A stretch of DNA of 64,000 nt, from assembly GCA_001970955.1 (NCBI GenBank), contig MPUH01000234.1, positions 1 to 64,000 on the forward strand. The letters run 5' to 3'. The notes below the pieces were generated by a model. The model worked only from the letters and a program-made list of their open reading frames with translations, did not search any database and was not told the DNA's origin. This DNA is from Stentor coeruleus (Eukaryota > Ciliophora > Heterotrichea > Heterotrichida > Stentoridae). The translations under genes were made by a program, and so were the position numbers. This document shows positions 49,052 to 60,127 of this stretch, in pieces (the stretch's first letter is position 1; every line of letters starts with the position of its first letter).

Positions 49052-51415
49052 CTATGATAAACTGTCAGCAAGCACTTGTGTAACGATCATGCTGCTAATC
49101 AAATCCCTTGCTTTTGAATCTTTGCTTTTTACCTGTATAAACACTTGTGTGTCTTTAAGGATAACTACTGCTAATACAAGTCCAATTGGACTCTCGGTTG
49201 CTAAAATCACCCCATTGCCTTCAATATATGAATACTCAACATTTTTATTGAAAAGTAGGCTTCGGGCGATCTTTTTTATAGACTCGATCGAAGTCTTGCT
49301 TATGGTTTCTCTGCACTCTTCGACGCTTTCCCATTCTTTGATAAAATCAATGTTGGGTTTCATACAAAACAACGTATAAGCTATAGGCAATAATAAAACA
49401 CACTGATTTTTACTGTTTTCATGAACAAAAGTTACACGCAACAAAGGGAAAACTTGGAAAAACTCGTTACAATCAAAAGCAAGTATTCGGCAAACTGGGT
49501 TTTCTTTAGTCAAAGCCTTAGTTTTTTCTTCGCTTATTGAAATCCTCAAACCATCTGCAGGGTCTGCATAAACCTTAGTTTTAAAATTCGTCATTTCATT
49601 ATCAGTTTTGTTCTCAAAAACAATCTCTGCATTCCCATGACCCTCATGAACCTCTATAAAAATCGTTGTTTTTAAATAATCGCTATCAAAAAGTACCCCC
49701 TGACGTTTTTTCATACACTCTTTATAATACTTTACATTATCAATCTGATTGAACATATTTGTAGGAGCCCTAGAAGGAAAAAAACCTTCAGGGTCGATAT
49801 CATCAAAAACTTTTTCTTCAGTTACCGGCTCAGTAAAGGTCTCAAAACCAAAAGGCCCTGTATCATATTTTATCTCTTCTAGTTTACCTATAAGAGAAAT
49901 TCTTCCATCTTTAGTTGGAGATTCATCATTATTTATTTGAACTTCACTATTTGAACTTAGTGACCCTGAATCTTTTTCTGGTTTCCTTTTTTCTACCTTT
50001 TTAAACAGATCCTTGATTTCCTTCTTCAAAAACTCTTCGCTTTCTGCATATTTTTCTACTTCATATTCTAAGTTTTTACAAGCTGAAGTCAATAAGGTGT
50101 TAGCATTTTCAAGGTTTTCTATAGTTTCTTTCTTAGTCACAGTTTCAATTTTGAGTTTTTCGACTTTTTCTTCTAAAATCCTCATGTTTTCACACAAAAG
50201 TTTGTTTTGTTCTTTTAACAAACTATTTTCGCTAGTCAATTTATGAATTTTTTCTTTAGACTCAACTGAAAGTTTATCATAATTTTCAGTTAAAGTTTCA
50301 GTTAGATTCTTAAGATACTCTTTTTCTTCCTGTTCTTCTAATAGTTTTAACTGTAGCCTTTCAAGTTCATTTCTATAATAAGTGACATCTTGTTCTGTTA
50401 AATCAAGCTTATCTTTAAGCCTACAATAATCAGCACCAAGGCCTATCCATTCAGCAGACATTGTAAATTCTTTTTCATATTCAGTTTCACGATCTGTAAT
50501 CATTGACCTTGGAGAAATATCATCAAAAGGGATTTCTTGTAAACTAGCTGAAAGATCATCTGGAGCTGGGAGGATTTTTGGGCATATATCATCTAATAAT
50601 AAACATGTTGGAGGTAATTCAAAATTTGACATATCGATAATTGATGATCTTTGACAACGGGATTTCCAAGCTTTGAAATTTTTCTGTGCATCTTCTAATA
50701 GGTCTAAAGACATATTTAAGTCTTTTATGAGCTCATGATCTTCCATGTCCATGTATTTTACTATATGTTCTTGTATTGTTTTATAATCTGTTTTCAAAGA
50801 ATTGCCAATTTTTTTGATTTTCCCTGGACTGGACTCGTCATTGATAAGCTCGTTCATAACTTTTACATTTTTTTTTATCTTCCCCAGGTTGGTTTTAACA
50901 GATTCTCTCTCTTTTAAATTCTGGTCTACTGGGAAAGATACATTTTTCGCTTTTAAATAGTTAAAAAGCTTTATGTACTGCGTTGGTCGACATTTAGAGT
51001 CTATACCATAATTCTCACTCCAATTTTTAATGCATTTTAATAAGAGGATTAAAAATTCCTCTGAAGCAATTTGTTGAAGTTTAGCTTCAGAATTAAATAA
51101 CAAAGTTCCTCTTCTATCATTTGAAGACTCTTTTTTATACTCAGCATAGATTTTAAAACGATTATAGAATTTCTTCCCACAGTAATCAAGGATAAAAATA
51201 TTTTTAGAGCTCATGAGGCATTCAATGACTTTTAGAGCTTGAAGTTTAACGATTGGGGGATTTTTTTTTGCTTTGATGGTTGCTTTGAGAAATTTTAGAA
51301 TTTCTTTAGCTTGATCTTGAGTGTATTGAGAGAATTTTATTGAAAGGTGAGATAGATGCTTAGATGGGTCACCATAGTAGAGGATTGAATGAAGCTGTTC
51401 AGAAAAGGGTTCCAT
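49052..51415 (-). CDS. VHS domain, coiled coil and alpha-adaptin-like appendage protein
   Basis: A 787-residue protein with an unusual layout. Residues 1-145 resemble a VHS/ENTH superhelix (APPIVKLQALKVIECL-type, LLLKCIKNWSENYG). Residues 340-480 are coiled coil. Residues 565-787 resemble the alpha-adaptin appendage ('ear'): a beta-sandwich part (TTIFIEVHEGHGNAEIVFEN), then a platform region with LLPIAYTLFCMKP and DFIKEWESVEECRE, like the FF..RW platform of AP2 alpha. The inferred role is a clathrin/endosome adaptor linking cargo or lipids to ear-binding accessory proteins, comparable in logic to GGAs (VHS-GAT-hinge-gamma ear) but with an alpha-type ear. The ear assignment is by eye. Confidence 0.6.
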   Translation of the reverse strand: MEPFSEQLHSILYYGDPSKHLSHLSIKFSQYTQDQAKEILKFLKATIKAKKNPPIVKLQALKVIECLMSSKNIFILDYCGKKFYNRFKIYAEYKKESSNDRRGTLLFNSEAKLQQIASEEFLILLLKCIKNWSENYGIDSKCRPTQYIKLFNYLKAKNVSFPVDQNLKERESVKTNLGKIKKNVKVMNELINDESSPGKIKKIGNSLKTDYKTIQEHIVKYMDMEDHELIKDLNMSLDLLEDAQKNFKAWKSRCQRSSIIDMSNFELPPTCLLLDDICPKILPAPDDLSASLQEIPFDDISPRSMITDRETEYEKEFTMSAEWIGLGADYCRLKDKLDLTEQDVTYYRNELERLQLKLLEEQEEKEYLKNLTETLTENYDKLSVESKEKIHKLTSENSLLKEQNKLLCENMRILEEKVEKLKIETVTKKETIENLENANTLLTSACKNLEYEVEKYAESEEFLKKEIKDLFKKVEKRKPEKDSGSLSSNSEVQINNDESPTKDGRISLIGKLEEIKYDTGPFGFETFTEPVTEEKVFDDIDPEGFFPSRAPTNMFNQIDNVKYYKECMKKRQGVLFDSDYLKTTIFIEVHEGHGNAEIVFENKTDNEMTNFKTKVYADPADGLRISISEEKTKALTKENPVCRILAFDCNEFFQVFPLLRVTFVHENSKNQCVLLLPIAYTLFCMKPNIDFIKEWESVEECRETISKTSIESIKKIARSLLFNKNVEYSYIEGNGVILATESPIGLVLAVVILKDTQVFIQVKSKDSKARDLISSMIVTQVLADSLS

Positions 51416-52526
51416 ATTAAAGGTTTATAACTGAATGAAGAAGTTAGAGAACATAGAAGATGGGGGAATTAGTTTATGAATGGAAGGAAAGAGGATTTTA
51501 TAGGGTTTGGGATGTGAAAGATTTGACGAAGGTTAGGATAGAATTTTGAAGGTTTTAGTGGGTTTGGAGGATGGATTGAAGGANGAATTAGTTTATGAAT
51601 AGAAGGAAAGAGGATTTTATAGGGTTTGGGATGTGAAGGATTTGACGAAGGTTAGGATAGAATTTTGAAGGTTTTAGTGGGTTTGGAGGATGGATTGAAG
51701 GACAGGATTTTGTAATGGAATGGGTTGAAATTTGAAATGATGAGATTAAGTTAGAGTTATTAACTTATTAATCTTATTTTCAACCATCAATTGCAGGTTT
51801 TATATGAAAATAAAACTTGTACAAACTGTCAAAACCATATTGCTTAAATATAGAAAAATATTCCAATACTATTTCACAATCATACAAATCAACAAAACCA
51901 TTTTTATCTCTCTCACTACCTTTTCCCAATTCTAAACCTTCCAAGCTCAGCAATAAATCACTATCTAATCATTACTAAAATCTTTACCAAACTATAATCT
52001 ATACATAAAAGCAATAAAACTCATAGAATAATCTATTAATCTCTGCATACTTCTTATGATTTTCTGTCATTTTAATATTATAAAAAAGCTGTTGCCTCGT
52101 AATTTCTATTTACTATGCATGATTAAATGTAAATTTTCATAACCCATATTTTGAATCTGAATCATGTCTTAAAGATTCATCATAAAACAAATTTCTCATT
52201 CTATTTATGAATGAGGACTACAAATTAATGTAATACCATAAGCAAAATAAAACATAAATTTCTTAATCACATATTTGGTTGATATGAAAATACGTCTAAA
52301 GAATGTCTATCAAATATAAAGCTATAAAATCTTAATTTGGGTATTTTTGTTGAAAGTTTTGATAGTCCATTTACAAAAAGAAAAAAGTTGAAGTTCAATA
52401 AAGCTCTTTTAGATATCATGATTCATTGTAATAATAAAGTATGTTGAATTTCTTATCTGGTTCAACTAACTCTTCATTTCATATTTAGAGTTTAGAGGAA
52501 TATGGATTTGCCAATTATTTTTATAA
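51416..52526. promoter_or_regulatory. Divergent intergenic region with assembly duplication
   Basis: The first 320 bases are G-rich and C-poor on the plus strand, and 51780-52000 is C-rich and G-poor. N 51584 separates copies 51466-51583 and 51585-51702, with a few A/G differences. No gene is seen, and the last 500 bases are plain AT-rich. Confidence 0.5.
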
Positions 52527-55500
52527 ATGAGTACCAAAAATGACCCAAAAGTAAACTCGATCCTCGAATGCATCGCTCAAGGTCAGCTACGCAAAGCAAT
52601 GAACAAAGTGAACACTCAAATCCAAATCACTGACAACCTTAAGTACCACTGTCTCAAAGCTCTTATATTCCAAAAGCTCAAAAAGTACAACGAGTGCATG
52701 GAAATCATCAAAAAAGTTCGTAACCAAGTCACAGACGACCTTGAAAACCTCGAGATTGTCATNAAATCATCAAAAAAGTTCGTAACCAAGTCACAGACGA
52801 CCTTGAAAACCTCGAGATTGTCATGATCATCTTTAAAAACATGAAAAGACTCGACCTCGTAACTGAATTTTATCAAGAAACCTATGATAAATTGCCAATT
52901 GAAGACCGTGGCCGGTGTTTATACCAAGCAATGTCCAATGAATTCAAATTCGGTGAGCAGGCTAAACTAGCCTTAAGACTCCACAAAGCATTTGACAATG
53001 AAGAGNTGATCATCTTTAAAAACATGAAAAGACTCGACCTCGTAACTGAATTTTATCAAGAAACCTATGACAAATTGCCAATTGAAGACCGTGGCCGGTG
53101 TTTATACCAAGCAATGTCCAATGAATTCAAATTTGGTGAGCAGGCTAAACTAGCCTTAAGACTCCACAAAGCATTTGACAATGAAGAGTTCGCAGAATGG
53201 GCCGCCTTTTCAATGTTAGTCTTGGCGGAAACAGACTCACGACAACATGGAATGATTGAAATCGCTGACTTATTATTCCAGAAAATCAAAAGAAAAGAAA
53301 GTTTTAAATACACACCTTCGTTTTTCAAATTAGATGTCGCGATACAAGAAAAACTTAAATTATACTCAGAAGTTATCCATTTATTGAACCAACATACAGA
53401 TATAGTTTCTGATTATATAGAAAGATCATCAAGTATAGCTAAATTCTATAGATTCCGTGCAGAATATGTGCATTCTTTAAATTTATATCATTCAATGCTC
53501 TCTGTAAATCTAGCTGAAAGTACAGCAAGAGACCTTTGGAGTGTAACTTTAGATTATATTGAGTGTATATTTGAAATATTAAAACAATGTATTGAAGGAA
53601 GTACAAGATTTAATCCACAAGGTCCAATTGACCCTAACAATTATGCAATTAAAGCTGTGGATACAGGAGGGAAATCTTCATTATGGAAACCATTTATTGG
53701 TACTGAAACAGCAATTGGGGTATTAAGTGCTGCTTTGACTAATATAAAATATACTAGAGATTCAGTTATTGGGCGTGGTGCAGTTGTTGATTTAATCAAA
53801 AGGCAGAGTTATTTAGCTGAAATGGAGTTCAAACGCCGGCTGATTTTTTGGAATTTCAATCAAGGTTCTGAAGAGTATAAAGATGAAAACGATACTGGGG
53901 GGATATTCATGAATCTTATAATGAAATATCTGACTATATACTATGAAATACAATCAACTCCTGATGAATTAATCCCTTTTTTATATTTAGTCAATGTAAC
54001 TCAACTTATAGCTTTTCGTGATAAGATCAATGCTTTTCAAGATAAAATCTTAGAAATATCTACTAATAAGATGAAATGCTTGAGAAGTACATTGTGTTTT
54101 GTTAAAATACAAAGACTTTTAGGATGCTTTTCTCCGCCACTTATAAGGACCACAGCGCAGCTGTGGGAAACATGCATGATGCTTATGAGAAAATATATGG
54201 ATTATTGTGATACTGAACCTATACCTAAGAAAGGAGAGATAAGGATTGCTGATGAGTTGCTTTTAATTGCTGTTGAGGTTTTAATACAAGATAAATATTA
54301 TGCCAGGGCTGAACAAGATCCAAGTGAAGCTGGGCTTGAGTTAGATGCTGATTGTTTTCCTTCTTTTAATAACAGGTTGTTTTTTGCTCAATGCGCGTTG
54401 AATTTTGGTATTGAAAAAAGCCCTTATAACACTACGTTGAAGTTCACGCAGATGTGGCTTCATTCTTTTAACAAAAACATAGTCTCAGTTGAAAAACTGT
54501 ACAATTCTATTGAAATCAAGCCACAGAATGTTGATAAACAGTCATGGATATTCTTTAATCTACTAACCGAAGGCCCATTGCACTTGAAAAAACTCGAAAA
54601 TCTATGCAAGTCCTACAAAAGGTATTATAAAAATGCTGAATACGACATGTTACCATATATATCCCGAGCATATTCTAAGCAAAGTATTGAAGAAATAAAA
54701 GCTCTTTATATCCAAAAAACCCAATCAAGCAACTCTTTTTATATGCCTTTAATCCAACATGAATTTTTAACATTAAATCTAATGAAAGTCCTCCATTATC
54801 CTGGACAAGGTTTCGCAAGGACTTTACGTGATAATCTAAATATCCTTATGTCCGAAATGAACTTACCTAGTATCAAACATTATTATTTATCAGCTGATCC
54901 AGGGATTGTATATGAATGTGGGGTTTTAAAGATAAAAACCACAAGGGATATAAAAACTAAGTTTCCATACGATCCAAAAAACATATATGATGACCCTTTT
55001 AGACATAGAAAACATAACCATCTTCATTGTTTTGGTAAATATAAAGACATAAAATGGATTCGTATTGAAGCTTTAAGGCTAAAACTCGTCCTTGATGTTG
55101 TGGAAAGGAACTCTGAAGACTTGGAAAATGAACTAGGGATTCTTCATAATGAACTTAATGGATTAGGTCTATTAGCCAAACCTGCATTGAAAAAATACGC
55201 AGGACTCAAACCTTTAACCAGAGACCCTGCAGCTATAAAAGAAGCAGTACAGCAAGTTAGAGAACAAAACAAAGGCTCAGAAGCACCTTTTACTGGGAAA
55301 TTCAACTCAGAAGCTGATTTTCTTGAACACCAAAAACATATGAATAGTTATTTTTGGAAATATCAACTTATGTTATTTGAAGGAGCTTTTAGACTAATAA
55401 ACGCACATTCTCAAAATGAAGAAGCAAGTAAAGAACCAAGAGAACCTGAATATGAATTCACATTTCTATTAACTTCATATCCTCATGTAATAAGGCATTT

Positions 55501-56059
55501 TGAAATTTTGAACCTTATGCTTAAAGATATGGAAACTTTAATGATTCCTAGAGAAGATTATTTAAAAAACCTGAAACTTGGCTTGAGTAAGATAAACACA
55601 TCTTTAGATGAGGATCAAAAAGTTGAAGAAGAAGAGGAAGATCTAAGTTGTTATCCTGGGATGCTTGGGATTATAAGAGATTTTATGTGTGGGCCTTTAT
55701 TGATGTCTTTGATGTTAAATGTATCTTTTGCTTCATTAGCTCCAACTAAACAAGTATCTCCTGATGATTATAATCATATACAGAATTTGAGGAAGATTAT
55801 ACATGAGTTTAATTTAATGCTTGGAGCTATGATGATTACTATAAAGGACTATTTGGATATACAGATGAAAGGGTGTTTTTATGAACAGACGGCAAGAGCT
55901 TATGCTAGTGGGCATGAAATAAAAGCTTTTTCAGGAATAATTCCCCATAATGCGGTGGAGAATACTATTGGGGATATTGCCAAGAATCATACTGAGGAAA
56001 TTAAAGCATTGATTGAACTGGTGAGTTACCTTCACGGAATACCTCGTCCTAATAATTAG
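52527..56059 (+). CDS. NAA25: NatB auxiliary subunit NAA25 (MDM20)
   Basis: Correcting two assembly duplications (62 nt at N 52763, 183 nt at N 53006) gives about 1,095 residues of TPR-like helical repeats. The start (QLRKAMNKVNTQIQ, KYHCLKALIFQKLKKYNECMEII) and the middle (ELDADCFPSFNNRLFFAQCALNFG, PYNTTLKF) match NAA25, the non-catalytic partner of NAA20. NatB acetylates the N-termini of proteins beginning Met-Asp/Glu/Asn/Gln. The partner is not in the window. It is longer than the human protein (about 970). The stop is TAG at 56057-56059. Confidence 0.88.
52702..52824. repeat. Assembly duplication around N 52763
   Basis: Sixty-one bases before the N recur after it (offset 62) inside NAA25. 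Confidence 0.85.
52824..53188. repeat. Assembly duplication around N 53006
   Basis: About 182 bases before the N recur after it (offset 183) with two C/T-type differences (gataaa/gacaaa and ttcggt/tttggt). They lie inside NAA25, and the differences suggest two alleles. Confidence 0.85.
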
Positions 56060-56346
56060 TAACATTACTATTAAAAGTACGCTATAACATAATATGGAAG
56101 CATCTAAAGCCCCAATAGTGTAAGGTCCACACAGAGCTCTTCAGAAACTACGTGGTGAAAACGAAGATNCTGGTGAGTTACCTTCACGGAATACCTCGTC
56201 CTAATAATTAGTAACATTACTATTAAAAGTACGTTTTTTTATATAAAAACCTAAGTACGCTATAACATAATATGGAAGCATCTAAAGCCCCAATAGTGTA
56301 AGGTCCACACAGAGCTCTTCAGAAACTACGTGGTGAAAACGAAGAT
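56018..56346. repeat. Assembly duplication around N 56169 with a 26-nt allelic indel
   Basis: Bases 56018-56168 recur from 56170 to about 56346. The second copy has about 26 extra bases (poly-T then atataaaaacctaagtac) between a repeated agtac. The duplication covers the NAA25 end and the start of the next gene. Confidence 0.85.
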
Positions 56347-57672
56347 CTACGTAATGAGCTACGTCAAATCAGCACTAAACTTGATGAAGTTTTATCTAAG
56401 CAACATGCTGAAGCTCCTCCAGTCAAAGATGGTAATCTTAACTTAGACCGAGTTCTCAAAATAAGCAGTACTCAAAAGCTCATCGCTTCCATCGAACGTG
56501 AAGTGGAGATTCTAAAAACCACAGCGAGCTCAAGTTCAATAGAAACAAAATTAAAATTAGAAGAAGAAACTGCTGCCCTTAAAGAAAAAATAAGAGAAAC
56601 AACACAGAAAAATAAAGAATTACAACGACAAGTAAACGATGGAGGTCGAAAAATTGAAACCTTAAGCAATAACCCTGAAGAGTCTAAAGAACTGAAAATT
56701 TTATTAGAAGAATTACGAACAAGTAAAGAAAAGCTTAAAGAAATGGAAACTAAATATCAAGGAGAAAAACAAAGAAACGAAATGATCCAATCAAAAATTG
56801 CTGAGCTTGAAAATGAAGCTGGGAATTTGGGGATTGATTATACTAATATTGGTGCACCAAAAGGTAAAGGAAAAGCTGATGATCCTTCAGCTTCAGAAAA
56901 AGCTCGGGAGATTGAGACGTTGAGGAATAAAATAAAAGATATGGAAAAAAGTAATCAGACTGTGTTTAACCAGAATAAAAAGAAGATTGCTGAAGCTGAG
57001 GAGTCGAAAAATGTGTATAGTGACAAAATTGCTATGTTAAATAAAACGATTAAAGATAAAGAGCATGAGAAGAATTTGAAAGAACATGAAATTAATCAAC
57101 TTAAAAGGACACAGAAAAACTTGCAAATGAAACTTGGCTCAGCTCCTGATATTAATATAGAAAGTGATAAACCTGAGGATTTACCTAAAGGGAAATTTAA
57201 AGGAAGTAAATATGAGGCTAAGGAAGAAGATAAACCTAAAGAAGGTAAACCAGCAATAAGACAATTGTCAATGCATAATTTGAAAGCGGAAAAAAAGAAA
57301 AAACGTAATGAGGAGGATGAGGAGAAATCTGATGATCATGAGATAAAAGAAAAGATCAAAAAGCCAAAAGGTCAGAAAAAGATAGAAGATGATAGGATAG
57401 TTGAGAAAATAAAAGAAAAACCGAAAAGGCAAGCTGAGAAGAAGGTTAATGATGATGAGTCTGATAATGAGCGCAAACGAGAAGGGATTGCTGAAAGAAT
57501 CAAAGACGAAACTCAGAAAATGATAAAAAATCAAAGAGAAAACAGCTCAGACAGCAATAAAAGTAAAGGTAGTAAAAAAAGCAAGAAAAGTAATTCAAGT
57601 CGAAGCAAAAGTAGAAGTTCTAAAAGCAGTGATGATGATCTAAAAAGAAAGCAAACTAATAAAGTCAGATAA
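56272..57672 (+). CDS. Charged coiled-coil protein with KEK-rich tail
   Basis: Spliced length is 461 residues after removing one 15-nt intron near the start. The reading is MEASKAPIVALQKLRGENEDLR, which shows a clean coiled-coil beginning. Coiled coil continues to about residue 300. The last 130 residues are strongly charged (KSDD, KKPKGQKKI, RSKSRSSKSSDD), ending in Ser/Lys repeats. Such tails may bind microtubules or nucleic acids, but no family is recognised. Start codon 56272 is the annotated choice, and a partial copy of it exists before N 56169. It converges on the PDAP1-like gene, stops 30 nt apart. Confidence 0.7.
56298..56312 (+). other. 15-nt spliceosomal intron
   Basis: Reads gtaaggtccacacag, in phase 2, with an in-frame TAA. 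It ends in CAG where the other introns end in TAG. Removal gives IVALQKLRGENED. A at position 10. Confidence 0.85.
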
Positions 57673-57702
57673 AATCAAAATAGGCTAACTAGTTATTTGC
57701 CA

Positions 57703-58185
57703 TTAATTTTGCCTTTTCCTTATACCTTTTTTCGCTTCTTCTTTCAAATTGTCCCTTTGCATTTTCTGTTCTTCTCTTTGTTTAGCTGCAGCTTCTCTTC
57801 TTGCCCTAACTTCTTCAAGTCTTTGTAGGTCACTTACCTGTGTATTTGCCTTGTATTTTTGTGCTTTTTTCGAGTCAGCCATTTCCTCTTCGGTTCTAAA
57901 GTCACTTTTTTTTAGTGGTCGCAAGCGGTTGGGGTTGTTTATTTCCATAGGCCCAAGATTACCCTTTACTGCATTGTCGCTGTCACTTCCTGACTCTTCT
58001 TTTGCTGCTTCTTTGATTTCTTCGTGCTCTTCTTCTTCTGAGGAATTATCTTGTTCACGAAGCTGCCAGACTTCAACTCCAAGTCTTGCTGCTTTTTCTT
58101 CGAGTTCTTCCATACGACTGAATCCTTGATCTCTTTCGACATGTCTCGACCACTTTTTGTTTTTACCTTTACCGTCTTTAGGCAT
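57703..58185 (-). CDS. PDAP1/PP28-like phosphoprotein
   Basis: A 160-residue protein of the PDAP1 (PP28) family. A basic N-terminus is followed by an acidic Ser/Glu stretch (NSSEEEEHEE, a casein kinase 2 target), then the conserved INNPNRLRPL segment and the terminal helix DLQRLEEVRARREAAAKQREEQK. Its biochemical role is poorly known in any organism. The length is close to the human 181 residues. Confidence 0.85.
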   Translation of the reverse strand: MPKDGKGKNKKWSRHVERDQGFSRMEELEEKAARLGVEVWQLREQDNSSEEEEHEEIKEAAKEESGSDSDNAVKGNLGPMEINNPNRLRPLKKSDFRTEEEMADSKKAQKYKANTQVSDLQRLEEVRARREAAAKQREEQKMQRDNLKEEAKKGIRKRQN

Positions 58186-59080
58186 TTATTTATTAGTAAA
58201 GTAGATTTTTAGAGTGATGAGGTTTTATTAAGACTTTAAAGAGGGTTTGAGGNACATGTCTCGACCACTTTTTGTTTTTACCTTTACCGTCTTTAGGCAT
58301 TTATTTATTAGTAAAGTGGATTTTTAGGGTTTTATTAAGACTTTAATGAGGGTTTGAGAAATTTTTTGATGCTTTTTTTTGCAATTGAGATTAATGGAAA
58401 ATATTCATTATAATTACTAAGTTAAATAAAATCATACATAAAAAGATAAATCGTCTTCTCAATTCTTTTCCCCAAATACTTTTTTTCCACAAATAGTTTT
58501 TACTTCATGCTATAATATATAATCTTTATATCGTGCCAATTACTTCTGATTGTAGATAGGTAAGTCTTAGGGAAATTATATTAGGTCTTTTCTGGTATCT
58601 AATCTCTGATCTTACAGGTCCCTAAATCATACTTTATATTGCCTAATATTTAATTTCTCAGATTATTCTAATACAAATACTATATCATGTTAACTATCTC
58701 ATTTATATTCGCAATTTCTATTGTTTAATCCATTATTTCTATTAATTTTAGTCAAAAATATTTTTTCATTATATAAAATACATCTTTTTCAATCATTAAT
58801 TTTAACAATTAAATTCTTGAATTGAATATATCCTTCTTCCATAAACAAATAGTATAATTTCAAGATAAAAATTATAAAACTCTCTAAACATATCAAAGTA
58901 GTAATTATTAGATTAATAAATCGTCCCCCGATTAGGGACCAAGTTCATTTTTTGTAGTTCGCTTTCTTGTTGTGTAAATGCTTTCTATAAAGTTTTTGAT
59001 TAAGTTGTCAATGTTTTTTGCTTTTTTTGGTAGTTTTTCTTAAAGTAGTAATTATAAGGGATATTATTTTTTTTATTATA
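58186..59080. other. Intergenic region with assembly duplication
   Basis: N 58253 follows a copy of the PDAP1-like gene start (58139-58252), which recurs at 58254-58358 with small differences, including a deletion of about ten bases. The rest is AT-rich with a short cytosine run at 58924-58928. No gene or RNA is recognised. Confidence 0.5.
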
Positions 59081-60067
59081 CTAGCCTTTAACCCATTCTT
59101 TTCTCACTCCCTTTTCCCAAATGCCTTTTTTCGTCACAAGTAGTCCTTTTTTTAAATCATAATATGTAACTTCTCCATATCCATGCTGTTTTCCATATTC
59201 CCAGTTTCCCATATATATCTTCCCATTAGGCCATTTAAATTGACCTTTCCCATGTTTACGATCGTTAATGAAATTCCCATCATACCTTCTCCCATCTTTC
59301 CAAGTAAAAACCCCAAACCCATTCATTTTATTATCAGCCCATAAGCCTTCATATTTTTTCCCATTAACCCAGCAATAAACCCCATGTCCTTCAAGCTTAT
59401 TATTCATAAACCCTCCTTTATACCAGCTACCATCATTCCATATAAATTTCCCAAGTCCATTTTTCAAGCCTTTTACATACATTCCTTCAAAACAAGACCC
59501 ATCATTCCATATTTCTTTCCCTTTTCCATGCTGTAAATTGTTGATAAAACTACCTTCATATTTGAATTTATCATAACAAAGCTTACCATTCCCTTCAAAA
59601 AACCCTTTAGAAAACTCTCCTTCATATAAACTTCCTTCTGCTGTTATAAGTCTACCAATCCCATCTCTTAAGTTGTTCTTAAAACTCCCAACATATTTCG
59701 AACCATCTTTAGCTATCTCAATACCTTTCCCTGATTTTTCATAGTTTTCATTGAACTGACCGGAGTATATACTCCCATCTTCAATACAATAAGCACTTAT
59801 TCCTTCAAATGATAAATCCACAGGTGGAAGAGTTGCTTCAATTTCTCGAGCTTTATGTGACATCTGCATGTTTGGGTTCCCAGTATACAATCTATATCTT
59901 TTATCACCCCCATCAGATTGTAGTGGGGTCTCAATATTCTCCCTTTCATCTTCTTTTATAACCTGTAAAGATTCTTTTCCTATAGGTCTTTTGCTTAAAT
60001 CCATATCTTGTATATTCTTCCCTTCAGCAGGTACCCCTTTTAAACAAGCTGTACAGTTTTGACCCAT
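59081..60067 (-). CDS. MORN-repeat protein, lipid-anchored
   Basis: A 328-residue protein with about nine MORN repeats from residue 95 to 310, each of the form Y-x-G-x-[FW]-x3-x-[KR]-x-G-x-G (for example YEGSFINNLQHGKGKE and YDGNFINDRKHGKGQF). The N-terminus MGQNC has a Gly2 and Cys that fit myristoylation and palmitoylation, and a CxxC-like TACL follows. MORN proteins bind membranes and often sit at basal bodies, the cell cortex or the axoneme. It follows the RB-like gene on the same strand with a 60-nt gap. Confidence 0.85.
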   Translation of the reverse strand: MGQNCTACLKGVPAEGKNIQDMDLSKRPIGKESLQVIKEDERENIETPLQSDGGDKRYRLYTGNPNMQMSHKAREIEATLPPVDLSFEGISAYCIEDGSIYSGQFNENYEKSGKGIEIAKDGSKYVGSFKNNLRDGIGRLITAEGSLYEGEFSKGFFEGNGKLCYDKFKYEGSFINNLQHGKGKEIWNDGSCFEGMYVKGLKNGLGKFIWNDGSWYKGGFMNNKLEGHGVYCWVNGKKYEGLWADNKMNGFGVFTWKDGRRYDGNFINDRKHGKGQFKWPNGKIYMGNWEYGKQHGYGEVTYYDLKKGLLVTKKGIWEKGVRKEWVKG

Positions 60068-60127
60068 TTAAATTTTCATTAACCAAAATATTCATCAATC
60101 AAGGCAATTTTTAATTATGTATACTAA

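Noticed and set aside
52702-53188. Tandem repeats within NAA25 as real internal repeats
   Set aside because: Each repeat is separated by a single N and restores the frame when collapsed, so an assembly origin is preferred.
58567-58626. Inverted repeat ttaggga / tccctaa as a possible terminator or RNA
   Set aside because: Seven-base arms with a loop of about 45 bases are expected by chance in sequence of this length.
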